Shown: piece by piece, positions 54,809 to 64,000 of the stretch
Position numbering within the stretch: position 1 is the stretch's first letter
Layout of the letters: each line of letters begins with the position of its first letter
Assembly: GCF_947179515.1 (NCBI RefSeq)
Contig: NC_067473.1
Span: forward strand, 76,482,436 to 76,546,435
Length of the DNA: 64,000 nt
Source: Apodemus sylvaticus
Lineage: Eukaryota; Chordata; Mammalia; Rodentia; Muridae
Direction of reading: 5' to 3'
Translations under genes and position numbers: made by a program
The notes under the pieces: model-generated
What the model was told of the DNA's origin: nothing
The model's database searches: none
What the model saw: the letters and a program-made list of their open reading frames with translations, nothing else

Positions 54809-54933
54809 CACGTGAAAATTTCCCTCAAAAGTAATTAATTAATAATAGCAATAGTGTCAGATATGGTGGCTATTATCTGACACTATTATTATTACTAATT
54901 TAATTAATTACTTTTGAGGGACATTCTCATGTG
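54809..54933. repeat. Near-palindrome: ~55-bp arms, 10-bp loop
   Basis: Left arm 54809–54863 and right arm 54874–54933 are near-perfect reverse complements. CCCTCAAAAGTAATTAATTA (54822 on) pairs with TAATTAATTACTTTTGAGGG (ending 54920), and GTGTCAGATA with TATCTGACAC. The loop is 54864–54873. The right arm runs into an antisense B1-like SINE. Confidence 0.95.
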
Positions 54934-55180
54934 GCCCAGGGCTGGCTTCGGGCACAACCCTCGATCCTTCTGCACCTACTTTCCAAGTGCTGGGATCACA
55001 GGTCTGTGCCCGCCACCCGATGATTCAAAGGGGATTTTTCTAGCCGAGCGATGGTGACACTTGATTTTAATCCCAGCACTTAAGAGGTAGGAGGATCTGT
55101 GAGTTCAAAGTTAGTTGGGTCTGTAAAACTAGCTCAGGAGAGCCAGGGCTATGCAGAGAAGCCCTTTCTCAAAAACTGAG
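54910..55180. mobile_element. B1-like (minus) and B1 (plus)
   Basis: Antisense ~54910–55015; sense ~55045–55180. Confidence 0.65.
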
Positions 55181-55344
55181 GAAGACGGGGGAGGTGGGGG
55201 ACTAGGGGGGGTAGGGGTGGGAGGGTGGACTGAGGGTAGGGCCATGGTGGAGCACTTGGCTGGTATGGGTGAGGACCTGGATTTCATCCCCAGATTGCAA
55301 AGTCAATTAGAGCTCTATGTGGTAGAGTCACTAAATCATATGAC

Positions 55345-55450
55345 AAACTATAAAGCCAGTTTTATTATTTTCCTCAGCTAACAGCTGGGGAAACTAAGGC
55401 ACGAGGTATTTATGCTTCTCCAAACTCAGTTCACAGTTTTAATCAGCAAG
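55345..55450 (+). mobile_element. MIR SINE
   Basis: TTATTATTTTCCTCAGCTAA … GGGGAAACTAAGGCACGAGG is the MIR core. Old and diverged. Confidence 0.65.
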
Positions 55451-55520
55451 CAAATGTCCTTTCTATAAAAGTACTTGTGCATGCCCTTTTAAGCTTTATT
55501 TAGTATTGTACTCTGTATAT

Positions 55521-55640
55521 GTGCACATGCGGGTGATTGCTGGGGTGCAAACATGTGGGTACTTGCTGGGATGCACACGTGTGTGCTGGCTGGTGTGCAC
55601 ACGTGGGTGCTGGCTGGTATGCACATGTGGGTGCTAGCTC
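55521..55640 (+). repeat. Minisatellite, ~24-bp unit, about 4.5 copies
   Basis: Units CTGGxxTGCACACGTGxGTGCTGG start near 55540, 55566, 55590 and 55614, with a partial copy before. Confidence 0.93.
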
Positions 55641-55749
55641 GACTGCATATATGTATGCTAGGGATTGAGCTCATGCTGTCCAGTTTGGGAGCATACATTT
55701 TACTTCTTGCTGGCCCTGAATCTATTCTTTTTGTGTCTTCTATTCTTTA

Positions 55750-56058
55750 TTATACTTTTACTATTTATTTATTTTTGTGTGTATACATTCATATATGGGT
55801 TTGCACGTGTCCCCACACATAAGTGGAAATCAGAGAGCAACTTTGGGAGTCATTTCTCTCCTTCCTTCCTGTGGGTCCTGGAGACTGAATTCAGGCCTCC
55901 AGGCTTGGCGCAGACACCGTTACCACTGGGGCTTCTCACCGGTTTCCTTGCTCCCGAATCCTTGTTGTTTAATTTGATGTAGCTGAGACTGGCCTTGAAC
56001 TGCTGATCATCCTATTCCCACCTCGAAGTGCTGGGATTATAGTTGTGTGCCACCTTGC
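55750..56058 (-). mobile_element. B2-family SINE and B1-like fragment
   Basis: Antisense B3-like ~55750–55940 and B1-like ~55965–56058. Confidence 0.55.
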
Positions 56059-56959
56059 TCATCTCCTGAATCCTTTAAGAAGAGAAGCAAGGTATTTTCT
56101 TTTGTTTTGTTTTGTTTTGTTGATAATTATACAAGGTGAGTTTTCTTTTGATAAAATTGTTAAATACCAAGTTAACGATTCATCAATAACTGAGACACAT
56201 ATATGTACCAAGAATTCAACTTCTCACACAGTTCTGTCCTCATTAGCAGTCCTGCTGCCCAAGAAGCAGGCTCTTCTAGTCTTGATAGGTGCTGTTTTTG
56301 GAATCAAGTTGAATATTTGTACTAGATTTGATTAATGTCAACACTGACACTGAATCAGTTTGCTGTGCATGGCTGTTGCTTGTCCCCCAAGGGATGGAGG
56401 ATTTGTCCCCAGTGTGAACCCATAACAGGTTGTAAAACTTGTAAGAGGTGGGGTCCAGTGGGAACTCCTGAAGTTACTGGGGGCTCTGCCCTTAAAAGGG
56501 ATCGAAGAATGTTCTCCCAGGACCGTGAGTTAACTCTCCTGCGGGAAAGTTGTTCTAAAAACCTGAGGCTGACCTCTGTACTGCTCTTTGACGTTCTGTC
56601 TGTCATGTGATGTCTTCATTTTGTGCGCGCTCTGTCCACCTCCAGGCCTTTAGCGTAGCATGCCGATATTCCCATCATGCACTTGTGGTGCTGCACACAA
56701 AATACACCTCTTTAAGTTGTGAAGGTACCCAGTTGTAAGTGTTAAGTCACAGATTGGATTAACTTCCAATGGAAAGAAAGGGAGTCTGGAAAGGTAGCAA
56801 GGGGCTGAGGGGAGGTGAGGGAGGCCTCTAAGGACAAAGGCGGCCTTGGCCGGGGCCAGTCCTTGTGTCCAAGGAGTGTGATGGAGCTTTCTGATTTCCT
56901 TCCAGGGATATTTTATGCTTGTTAGGCACGATGAGACAGATGTTTTATAAAGGCAATGA

Positions 56960-57065
56960 GGACAGCTATTCACGCTGCCCAAGCACTTTGATTTATGTTA
57001 TTTAATCCTGTGAAGTAGGAATTGTTATTGTCAGTGGTTCAGAGAGATGCGATGACTTGAACAAA
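56960..57065 (+). mobile_element. MIR SINE
   Basis: ATTTAATCCTGTGAAGTAGG … GGTTCAGAGAGATG resembles the MIR core. Confidence 0.6.
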
Positions 57066-57309
57066 TGAAGAGAGAATTTGCATCCCATGCTTTCTCCTGG
57101 AATATTCCCATCGCCACGTTTGCCTTCAGAGACAGGATGGTATTCAGATCGCATCCTTCAGGGGTCAGGGGCAGCAGAGAACCTAGGCTTTGTCCCCAGT
57201 ACCCACATTGGGTGTTATTGAATGATTTGTAATTCCAGTTCCAGGTGTGTAGTTCTGGCCTGCACATTTGTTCTGTGTGGAATCTGCAAATTCCCACCCC
57301 CACCAAACC

Positions 57310-57392
57310 AAAAAACACTACTGCTACCACTGCTGCGGCCACTACTGCCACCACCACCTCTATCACCACCACCACCACCTCCTCCTCCTCCA
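57310..57392 (+). repeat. Trinucleotide-rich tract (ACC/ACT/CTC)
   Basis: Degenerate ACTGCT/CCACCA/CTCCTC triplets. Confidence 0.85.
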
Positions 57393-57862
57393 CCCCCTAC
57401 TCACATACAAATAAAGTTTATCCAGCATAGCGGCATATGCTTGAAATCTCGCACTTTCTGAAGCAGGAAGATCTTGAGTTTGGGGTCAGGTTGGGCCACA
57501 TATGTAGACATGATTACAAAACAAGGCAAAGGGAAGGAAGGTTGAGGCAACACCGATTTGGGTCTCTCCAGCGGAGGTCAGTAGTGATGGAGAATTTGTA
57601 GCAGGTCACTGCTAGCTTTGAAGGACTTTGTCACCGATTTTTCAGGATTCACAGTGCTTCATTCTTCCCTTTGTGCTTTGATTGTTAGGAGACCCCTAAA
57701 GTTGGTAGTAGCAACGGGAGCATATGTAAGACACCCCAGGCTGCTGAGACAGCTGCTTGGGACCTGCCATTCAAGCACACAGTCCCTGTCTCCCATGGGC
57801 TTCAAGGCTCCTAGGTTCCCTTCTCTGTGCCTCTTCCTGGAATCTTTGTGTTTCATGTGGCT

Positions 57863-57909
57863 GGCCCGGCGCTGGCCACACCGATGGCCGGGCGCTGGCC
57901 ACACTGATT
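57863..57909 (+). repeat. ~23-bp tandem duplication
   Basis: GGCCCGGCGCTGGCCACACC and GGCCGGGCGCTGGCCACACT units, each followed by GAT. Confidence 0.9.
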
Positions 57910-58089
57910 TCTGATTCAGTGCTCACTGTGCTCTTGTGCACTTGTTCTTCTCAGTGTGTGCTTTGATTCCAGGTCCTTCCACCGCCCTCTGCTTCTCGGT
58001 GCTTCGTTCTGGCCTGATCCTCTGCTTCTCTTAGATCCTTCCAGTGTGTCCTTCTTTCTACACTGGCTCTCTAGATCTGTGCTTTTCAA

Positions 58090-58500
58090 ACTGTAAGGGT
58101 CCATGATTCACCAATGATACCCAGACTCAAATACTATGTAAACACAAAGAGTGTTTTATTCTGCCGAAGTCCGGCATGCTGGGGTCTCCCCATTACCAAG
58201 GTAGAGAGACAAACAAGTGAGCTTGCAGGCCTAATTTAAAGCACTTTAGTGGAATCTCAGGATAGGTGGGCTTTGCCTTTCTCTATCTCTAGGCATTCCA
58301 GAACCATTACCAGGGCATGGTGGCTGGAAACTTGCTGAAGAACCCTGGAGTAGGTGGGCTTTGTCTTACTTTATCTCTAAGGACATTCCATTACTGGAGG
58401 GTGGGGCTGGCTGGAAACTGCCCATCCACTGTCCGGGTGGTGGGGCAGTTTCTGACTGGCTGCCTGATGCCAGGGTTTTAAGACCTTGTCTCCTTAGCTG
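58090..58500. mobile_element. Probable ERV LTR with internal duplication
   Basis: Two ~85-bp related units start at ~58265 and ~58352 (GGTGGGCTTTG … GCTGGAAACT). LTR assignment is by resemblance only. Confidence 0.35.
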
Positions 58501-58575
58501 CTAATTTGAAGCATGTCACAGAATCAGACTAGCCTTCTCAAAACATTAAAAATATTTAAATATTATTTATTTAGT

Positions 58576-58578
58576 TGC

Positions 58579-58633
<55 letters not shown>

Positions 58634-58638
58634 TGTGT
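58576..58638 (+). repeat. (CG)n(TG)n tract, 63 nt unbroken alternation
   Basis: (GC)n core followed by (TG)n; further interrupted TG repeats continue to ~58705. Z-DNA-prone. Confidence 0.96.
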
Positions 58639-59254
58639 CTGTTACCTGTGTGTGTATGTGTGTGTTGCCTATGTGTGTATGTGTGTTGCCTGTGTGTGTG
58701 CGTGTATACCATGGCATGCAGGTGAGGTCAAAGGACAGCTTGTTGAAGTTGAGGTTGGCTGTATCTGGACATTTTGCTTCTTTGTGGGTCCCTTTTTTTC
58801 TTTTACCCTTCTTCATCCTTCTTCTTCTCTTTAGCCTCACCCCAACACTAGGTCGGAAAGAAAAAAGGATAGAAAAGGGGGCAACGATATTGTTAGACTA
58901 TTTCCTGCTGATTAGGGGCATTGAGTTTCCTAGAGCAAGTTTGATCTTCTGTCAGAATATCTAATTTCTTCTCATCTCTTTGTTATGACTACTTAACAAA
59001 CTGCAACAAACTGCACCCAACACCAGTGGGCCAACCACCTCCTTCTAGTGGGGCTCTAGAATTAATAGAATTAATAGATCTGAAAAGTCACCAGAATTCC
59101 AAATGTCACACACTTGCAAAAACTGTCTGCAGCTGGCAAAATCACATCCCTGCTGGAGCACGAGGCAAATCATAGTCAGCTGCTGTGGACAATCTGAAGC
59201 AGCCCCATATCCCACACCTGGGGTTAAAACGAAAACACAGCCTTACTGCATGTC

Positions 59255-59370
59255 TGTGTGTTTAAAGTTGGCTCTCTTCTTTCAGTTTGTAGGTCTCAGA
59301 GATTGAATTCAGGTCTTTGGGCTTGGTGGCAAGTGACGTTACCTGCTATGCTATCTCGTTGGCCCTCTCA
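59255..59370 (-). mobile_element. B2-family SINE fragment
   Basis: Antisense, GGATTGAATTCAGG-like body ending GCTATCTCGTTGGCCC. Confidence 0.5.
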
Positions 59371-59827
59371 GACGTTTTATCTGTAAGAATCATGGGAGAA
59401 GAAGCAGATTTTTGGGCCTCAGGGCTTAGTAGGCCTGTGGTGAAACCTGGGAGTCTATTTCTCATTCTCTGAGGCTGTACAAGTGAGGTTTGTACAAATC
59501 ATTGTTAAGCCAGAGACTGCCTTCTGTGTAGGAGATGGAATTCAGAGTCTCCTAGAGCATGCTGGGCATTGAGCTATACCTTCAGTTCTCAATTCTGAGT
59601 TCATTTGTTTCACAAACTTAACCCCTTCCTCACTGATGAGAAATCTAATTCTATTCTAAGGTTTGTCTGTCTGTTGAACCTCCTAGGTTAAAAGAGAAGC
59701 CACCTGTGTAGCTCCATGTCCCTCCTGAATTCCAGCACCTTTGTTCTGTAGCTGTGGATACCACTCAGTTCTTCTTTCATTTCTTTTGTTTTTGTTTTAG
59801 CTTTATTTCTTTATGTAAAGGCATATA

Positions 59828-60055
59828 GTAGTTTGAATGAGAGCAATTTGTAGAGGCTCATATTTTGAATGCTTGGTCTCCAGTTGGTAGAACTGTTTGG
59901 GAAGGATTCGGAGGTGTGGCCTAGTTGGGGGAGGAGTGTCTCTGGAGGTGGGTTTGGAGGTTTCTAAAGATTCCCATGATTCCCAATGCTTTCTCTCTGT
60001 GATTGTGGATCACAATCTGCTATTCTTTTGCTCAGCCATAAGCTAAATTAAGTGC
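59828..60055 (+). mobile_element. MT-like LTR, truncated
   Basis: AGTAGTTTGAATGAGAGC … GGAGGTGTGGCCTAGTTGG; its 3' part is lost at the following B3. Confidence 0.65.
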
Positions 60056-60059
60056 TTTT

Positions 60060-60530
60060 CTTTTAAAGATTTATTTTCTATGTGAATAGGTATTTTGTCT
60101 GCATGTATATCTGTCTACCACATGTGTGCCTGTTTCCTTTGGAGGCCAGAAGAAGGGGTTGGATCCCCTGGAACTGGAGTTACAGACAGTTATGAACCAC
60201 CACATGGGTGCTGGTAATTGAACCTGGGTCTGTTGGGTGAGTAACAGATGCTCTTACCCACTGAACCATCTCTTAGGCCCCTAAATACTTTCTTTTATAC
60301 ATTGCCCCACTCTATAAAAAAGTAAGGAAGAGATGGCATGTATTCCATGTTATGTGTGTATATGCATGTGTGCCATGGTAGGCAAGGGTTATTTATGGTC
60401 AGAGGACAACCGTGGGCGTTCTCTCCTTCCTTCTACATGTGCATCTCAGAGACTGAATTCAGGCTATTGAACATTCTGACATGCCATTTATCAAGTTCTT
60501 TTATCTGCTGAGTCACATTGCCATCCCCTT
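60060..60530 (-). mobile_element. B3 SINE and a second B2-family SINE
   Basis: Full antisense B3 60060–60282 (ends CTGAACCATCTCTTAGGCCC), then a diverged copy ~60335–60530. Confidence 0.75.
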
Positions 60531-61339
60531 CCCTCTTCTGTGAGAACCAGCTTATACGGGTAATGCATGGAGTAGAACACAGGGCTTCATGGGGAACTAG
60601 TATTCCTTGAAGTCACAGACACAGACATACCAGGAGTTCTGCATGGCGCTATGATTCAATTGTGACTTCTTCCTGGCAGAACAGGTAGTGGAATGACATT
60701 GGAGGAGATGGGGGAGGCAGGCTGACCCTGCTGCGTGCGAGGCTGGGCTCAGAGGGAATATCTAACTTGCAACCTTTTATTGGTTTGCCTGGGAGTGATC
60801 AGGTTCTTGGAAGCCAAGCTTCATCTGTCCTCAGCCTGGGCCATGTTCCCATGGGCTGGGAAGTCAGGGATATGATTTGAATCAGGGCGCTGGGTCATTG
60901 CTGGCTTCATGATCAGTTCATTTCTCTGATGGTTGAGCAACTTTGGAAGACTGAAAAACTGTGACCTGTGTTTTGAGAACTTGGCAGAGCTGAGTCTACA
61001 GACATATCAGATGCCCTTGGTTTACTTCAGTGTTTCTGGCAAAAATGAAGTTAGGAATAATAACCTTAGTGTTTCACCTCCTTCTAGAAGGACTTTATGT
61101 GTATCTTAGACTTCTTCATCTAGGCCAGGCCTTGGATGTCTGAGAGTTAAGTGATGTGACTCTCAAAGCCGATGGCCATGATATACGCTTCACACTGCCA
61201 TGTGAACCTCAGAACATATAACTGAAAGCATATGTCCCCTAAACATTAGCAGATACAGAGGATATTTTAAGGAGACTGATTATAAAGGACCACGTGACTG
61301 GTGGTGGGAGCTGGCACCGGGAGTGCCAGGTACTAGCCT

Positions 61340-61470
61340 CCATATTCTCTCCACAGATCTTTACAGCAGATCCATGAAGGGCACAGTTGGCTCGATTTAA
61401 CAGGTAAGGAAACTGAGGCACAGAGATTCTAAACGATTTCCCTTGGCCAAGGGCAGGGTGTGAATGGACA
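61340..61470 (+). mobile_element. MIR SINE
   Basis: TTTAACAGGTAAGGAAACTG followed by AGGCACAGAG is the conserved MIR core. The AACAG|GTAAGG inside looks like a splice donor but is MIR sequence. Confidence 0.8.
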
Positions 61471-62213
61471 GCCCATCAGTGAACAGCTTCACTCACCATT
61501 CCTGTGCCCTTGGCTGAGCGTAGAAACGCCTTGCTCACTCACCGCGTGCTCGCTGTGTCACCAGGCAGACCTCCCTTCTGGCTTGTCACCTCTTCACATT
61601 TGGAGCAGTATTCTGTTGGGCCCTTTGTGTTTCATCTTTCTTGGTGCCACACGCCACGGAAACTCCACCCAGCACCAGTTTTTGGCTCCTGTAGCCAGTG
61701 TCAAAGGTGGCGATCACCCCGTGTGTTGCAATACTTCTGTTTTTTGTTTCCATTGTGTGGTTTTGATGCAGTGACTCTGTCTGGAGCCCAGGATGTCCTA
61801 GATCTCACTCTGTTATCCAAGCTGCCCTGGAGTTTGAGGAAACCTTCCCTGGTTTTCCAAGGGCTATTACCCAGCGTGATCATCACACCCAGCCCCACCT
61901 CTCCCTTTCCAAGGAGATGTATCAGTTTCAAGGCAGAACATTTAGCTGTGGATTTTTCTGTAATCCTTGAACCCGTATCATACCTTCCTAATCATGGCTC
62001 CAAACAGGGACCTTAGATGTCCTGCGTTGTGCTAGCTCGCTCTTGAGCTGGGTCTTCTCTCTAACTCCAGAGCAGAGGCCCCCTTTGCAGCTTCCTTATC
62101 CTGCCTGTGACACCAGCCTTCTTCCAGTCGCTGGTCTGTGAGTCACGTGACTCTTCTTTTCCATCCTGCCCTCCGTCCAAGTTCTTCCTGTTACTCTGGT
62201 CTTTTTTGCCTTT

Positions 62214-62330
62214 TGTAAAGGTTTTTATTTTTATTAATTCTTTGGAATTTATACAATGTATTTTGATTCAATTCACCCCCAGCTCCTCCCAGATGCACCT
62301 CTACCTCCTTGTCCCCAGTCGTCTTTGTTT
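62214..62330 (-). mobile_element. L1 3'UTR fragment
   Basis: TTTATTAATTCTTTGGAATT … TTCACCCCCAGCTCCTCCCA resembles an antisense old rodent L1 3' end. Confidence 0.65.
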
Positions 62331-63150
62331 TTTAGAGTGGTTTTAGGCTCACAGAAAACCTGAGCAGAAGTCATAGAGAAAGTAGAACTTGAATTTGCAG
62401 TGAAGTATTATAACGTGTCTGTATGGACTGAAGCTACGTGTTAATGTTGTGTTAGATATTGTAAGACTCAAAACTGGACACTCCTGGCACTTGATCAGGA
62501 ATTCACGGTCATCCTTGCCTGTGTGGTGAGTTTGCAACCAGCCTGGTCCCAAACTCAAAGACCCAGAAAACCATCTGGGAGCCAGTTATAGAGGAGGGTG
62601 CCTGCAGGTGCCTGCAGGATATATAAGGACATAATTGAATTTGGGTATGGGGGTGTCAGAGCTGGGGCCTCTGCCTTGTAACACGATAAACCCCCAGGAT
62701 CTTAGGATCTCTTTTATCCTGAAATGCCCAACCTAGGCCTTGTGATATTTTCCTTGCAATATTCTACCAGCAGAGGCCTCTGCTCCAAGGAACTGTGCCC
62801 TCGCATCCACCCCGAACATTGCTGCTTTAAGAAATATTTAGTGTCTGTGTATGTGCATGTGTGTGCCATAGGTTAGAACATTGTAGACTCTTGTCTCCTG
62901 AGTGCTGGGATTGACTATGTGTCCTGCCACAAGGTTCCTGCCTTTTCTTGGAATAATCCTCTGTCTCTGTTCGTTCTTCCTCCTTCTGTGGCCCTGCCAC
63001 CAGCTCTGTGCCTTTTGGGACACTAGACTTTGTTTCACAACTGGCCTGTTTTCATCTCTACCTTAGCATCTTTAGGACATGGACTAGGCAGTGTCACCTG
63101 CCCAGAGCAAACCTCAGTCATTACCCTGTGGTTGACTGGTCCTCTAGTTA

Positions 63151-63180
63151 TCCTTGTTTTTGTTCTTTTTCTTTTTCTTT

Positions 63181-63216
<36 letters not shown>

Positions 63217-63328
63217 GTTTTTCGAGACAGGGTTCCTCTGTGTAGTCCTGGCTGTTCTGGAACTCACTCTGTAGACCAGGAACTCAGAAATCCGCCTGCC
63301 TCTGCCTCTGCGCTACCACTGCCCGGCA
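63151..63328 (-). mobile_element. B1 SINE with internal deletions and 10-bp target duplication
   Basis: Long T tract, then antisense B1 missing internal segments. CCTCTAGTTA flanks it at 63141–63150 and 63329–63338. Confidence 0.9.
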
Positions 63329-63937
63329 CCTCTAGTTAACCTCGAGGACCATCCATAGCCAATGACTTTGACCAGGCGTCACATGCGTCACTGCTTCTCC
63401 GAGGCTGAGGATGTCACATTCAGCTGCTGGCTTTTCCGGGTTTATAGATGGACAGAACGTGGCCTACCTCTTACCCTGACACATACAAATACTTGGTAAT
63501 AACCCAGTGTTTGGGTTGGCATTTTCCGTTCCTCGCTGTCTTTTATACCTTCCTGCCCCTTCTCTTCCCCTCTCCCTGTTCCCTCCCTCCTGCCCCCATC
63601 GAGATCTTCCAAGCCCTGGGGTTCTTGGTCTGTACCACTGTGCCTTACTTTATTTATTCTGAAGGTCAAGGGCAGGCACCCTGTTAGTTGGAGGTTCCCA
63701 TGTGGTAAGGATGAGGCATTTTCTGAGTCCATCTGGCCATTCATTGATCCTGGCTTCTTCATTTACCAGTCCAATACCCAGTTCCTTAGTTTAAAATTCG
63801 TGGTATTAATGATATGTAACTTGAGCGGCTGTCTGGGAATCCAACAGGTGAGTTCATGTTACAGGCTTCAAACAGTGTCTAATAATAATAAGTTATGTTT
63901 GATTGCTTGTAAAATTGTATTATTTACATATTTATTG

Positions 63938-64000
63938 TGTTTGGTATTGAACCTAGGGCCTTGACATTCCAAGCAAGTGTTCTGTCACTGAGCTGCACCC
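63938..64000 (-). mobile_element. ID/B4-like SINE at window edge
   Basis: GGTATTGAACCTAGGGCCTT … TGTCACTGAGCTGCACCC; cut by the window end. Confidence 0.65.

Larger units (their letters stand above)
52692..64000 (+). other. Snx10: Snx10 intron 1 (partial)
   Basis: No internal exon with a supported splice pair was found to the window end. Stretches without recognised repeats: 52700–53570, 53740–54560, 56060–56960, 57530–58090, 58650–59250, 60540–61330, 61900–62210, 62340–63140, 63340–63930. Confidence 0.65.

Noticed and set aside
55521..55640. CRISPR-like spaced repeats
   Set aside because: Units are contiguous with no spacers, in a mammalian intron; a minisatellite.
61380..61410. AACAG|GTAAGG as a splice donor of an alternative Snx10 exon
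   Set aside because: The sequence is the conserved MIR core, and no matching acceptor or exon was evident.

Overview
The window is mammalian and almost certainly house mouse. The evidence is dense B1 (Alu-like), B2/B3, ID and B4 SINEs, MaLR-type LTRs, short L1 pieces, and exons that read as mouse Hnrnpa2b1 and Cbx3. The order Hnrnpa2b1 (minus) – Cbx3 (plus) – a CpG-island promoter about 50 kb further on matches the known Hnrnpa2b1–Cbx3–Snx10 neighbourhood (mouse chr6, human 7p15.2). I did no database search.

Layout. 1–2150 is intron 1 of Hnrnpa2b1, transcribed leftward. 2151–~2352 is its first exon, a 5'UTR ending in the first two codons. A CpG island of about 2.2 kb (~1455–3690) carries this promoter and the divergent Cbx3 promoter; the human counterpart is the HNRPA2B1–CBX3 ubiquitous chromatin opening element. 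Cbx3 runs from ~2.9 kb to ~16.18 kb. Its whole 183-codon CDS was recovered in five coding segments (4340–4363, 7453–7595, 10072–10234, 13872–13966, 14927–15053) with intact splice sites, a stop at 15051–15053 and a poly(A) signal at 16154. It encodes HP1-gamma: chromodomain, hinge, chromoshadow domain.

16.2–52.4 kb is intergenic. I see no protein-coding gene in it. It is a mosaic of SINEs, MaLR-type LTRs, ERV LTR-like blocks, L1 fragments and microsatellites. Two places preserve a readable order of insertions: an L1 ORF2 fragment cut by three later elements (18.1–19.55 kb), and a MaLR provirus with both LTRs (40677–44567) holding a B2, which holds an ERV LTR element, which holds another B2.

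~52.49–52.79 kb is a second CpG island with GC boxes, a G-quadruplex-prone tract and a strong 5' splice site at 52692. By position and form it is the Snx10 promoter and noncoding exon 1. From there to 64000 is read as Snx10 intron 1; the first coding exon is not in the window. This part has three old MIR elements, a 125-bp near-palindrome, a 24-bp minisatellite and a long CG/TG alternating tract.

Functionally, two housekeeping nuclear genes (an RNA-binding hnRNP and a heterochromatin reader) share one divergent CpG island, while Snx10 (endosomal sorting, osteoclasts) has its own promoter beyond a repeat-filled gap. I found no prokaryotic-type system, CRISPR array or novel protein family. The most interesting non-genic structures are the nested-insertion records, the inverted B1 pair bracketing Cbx3 exon 5, the heat-shock-element match at the Hnrnpa2b1 start site, and the near-palindrome at 54.8 kb.
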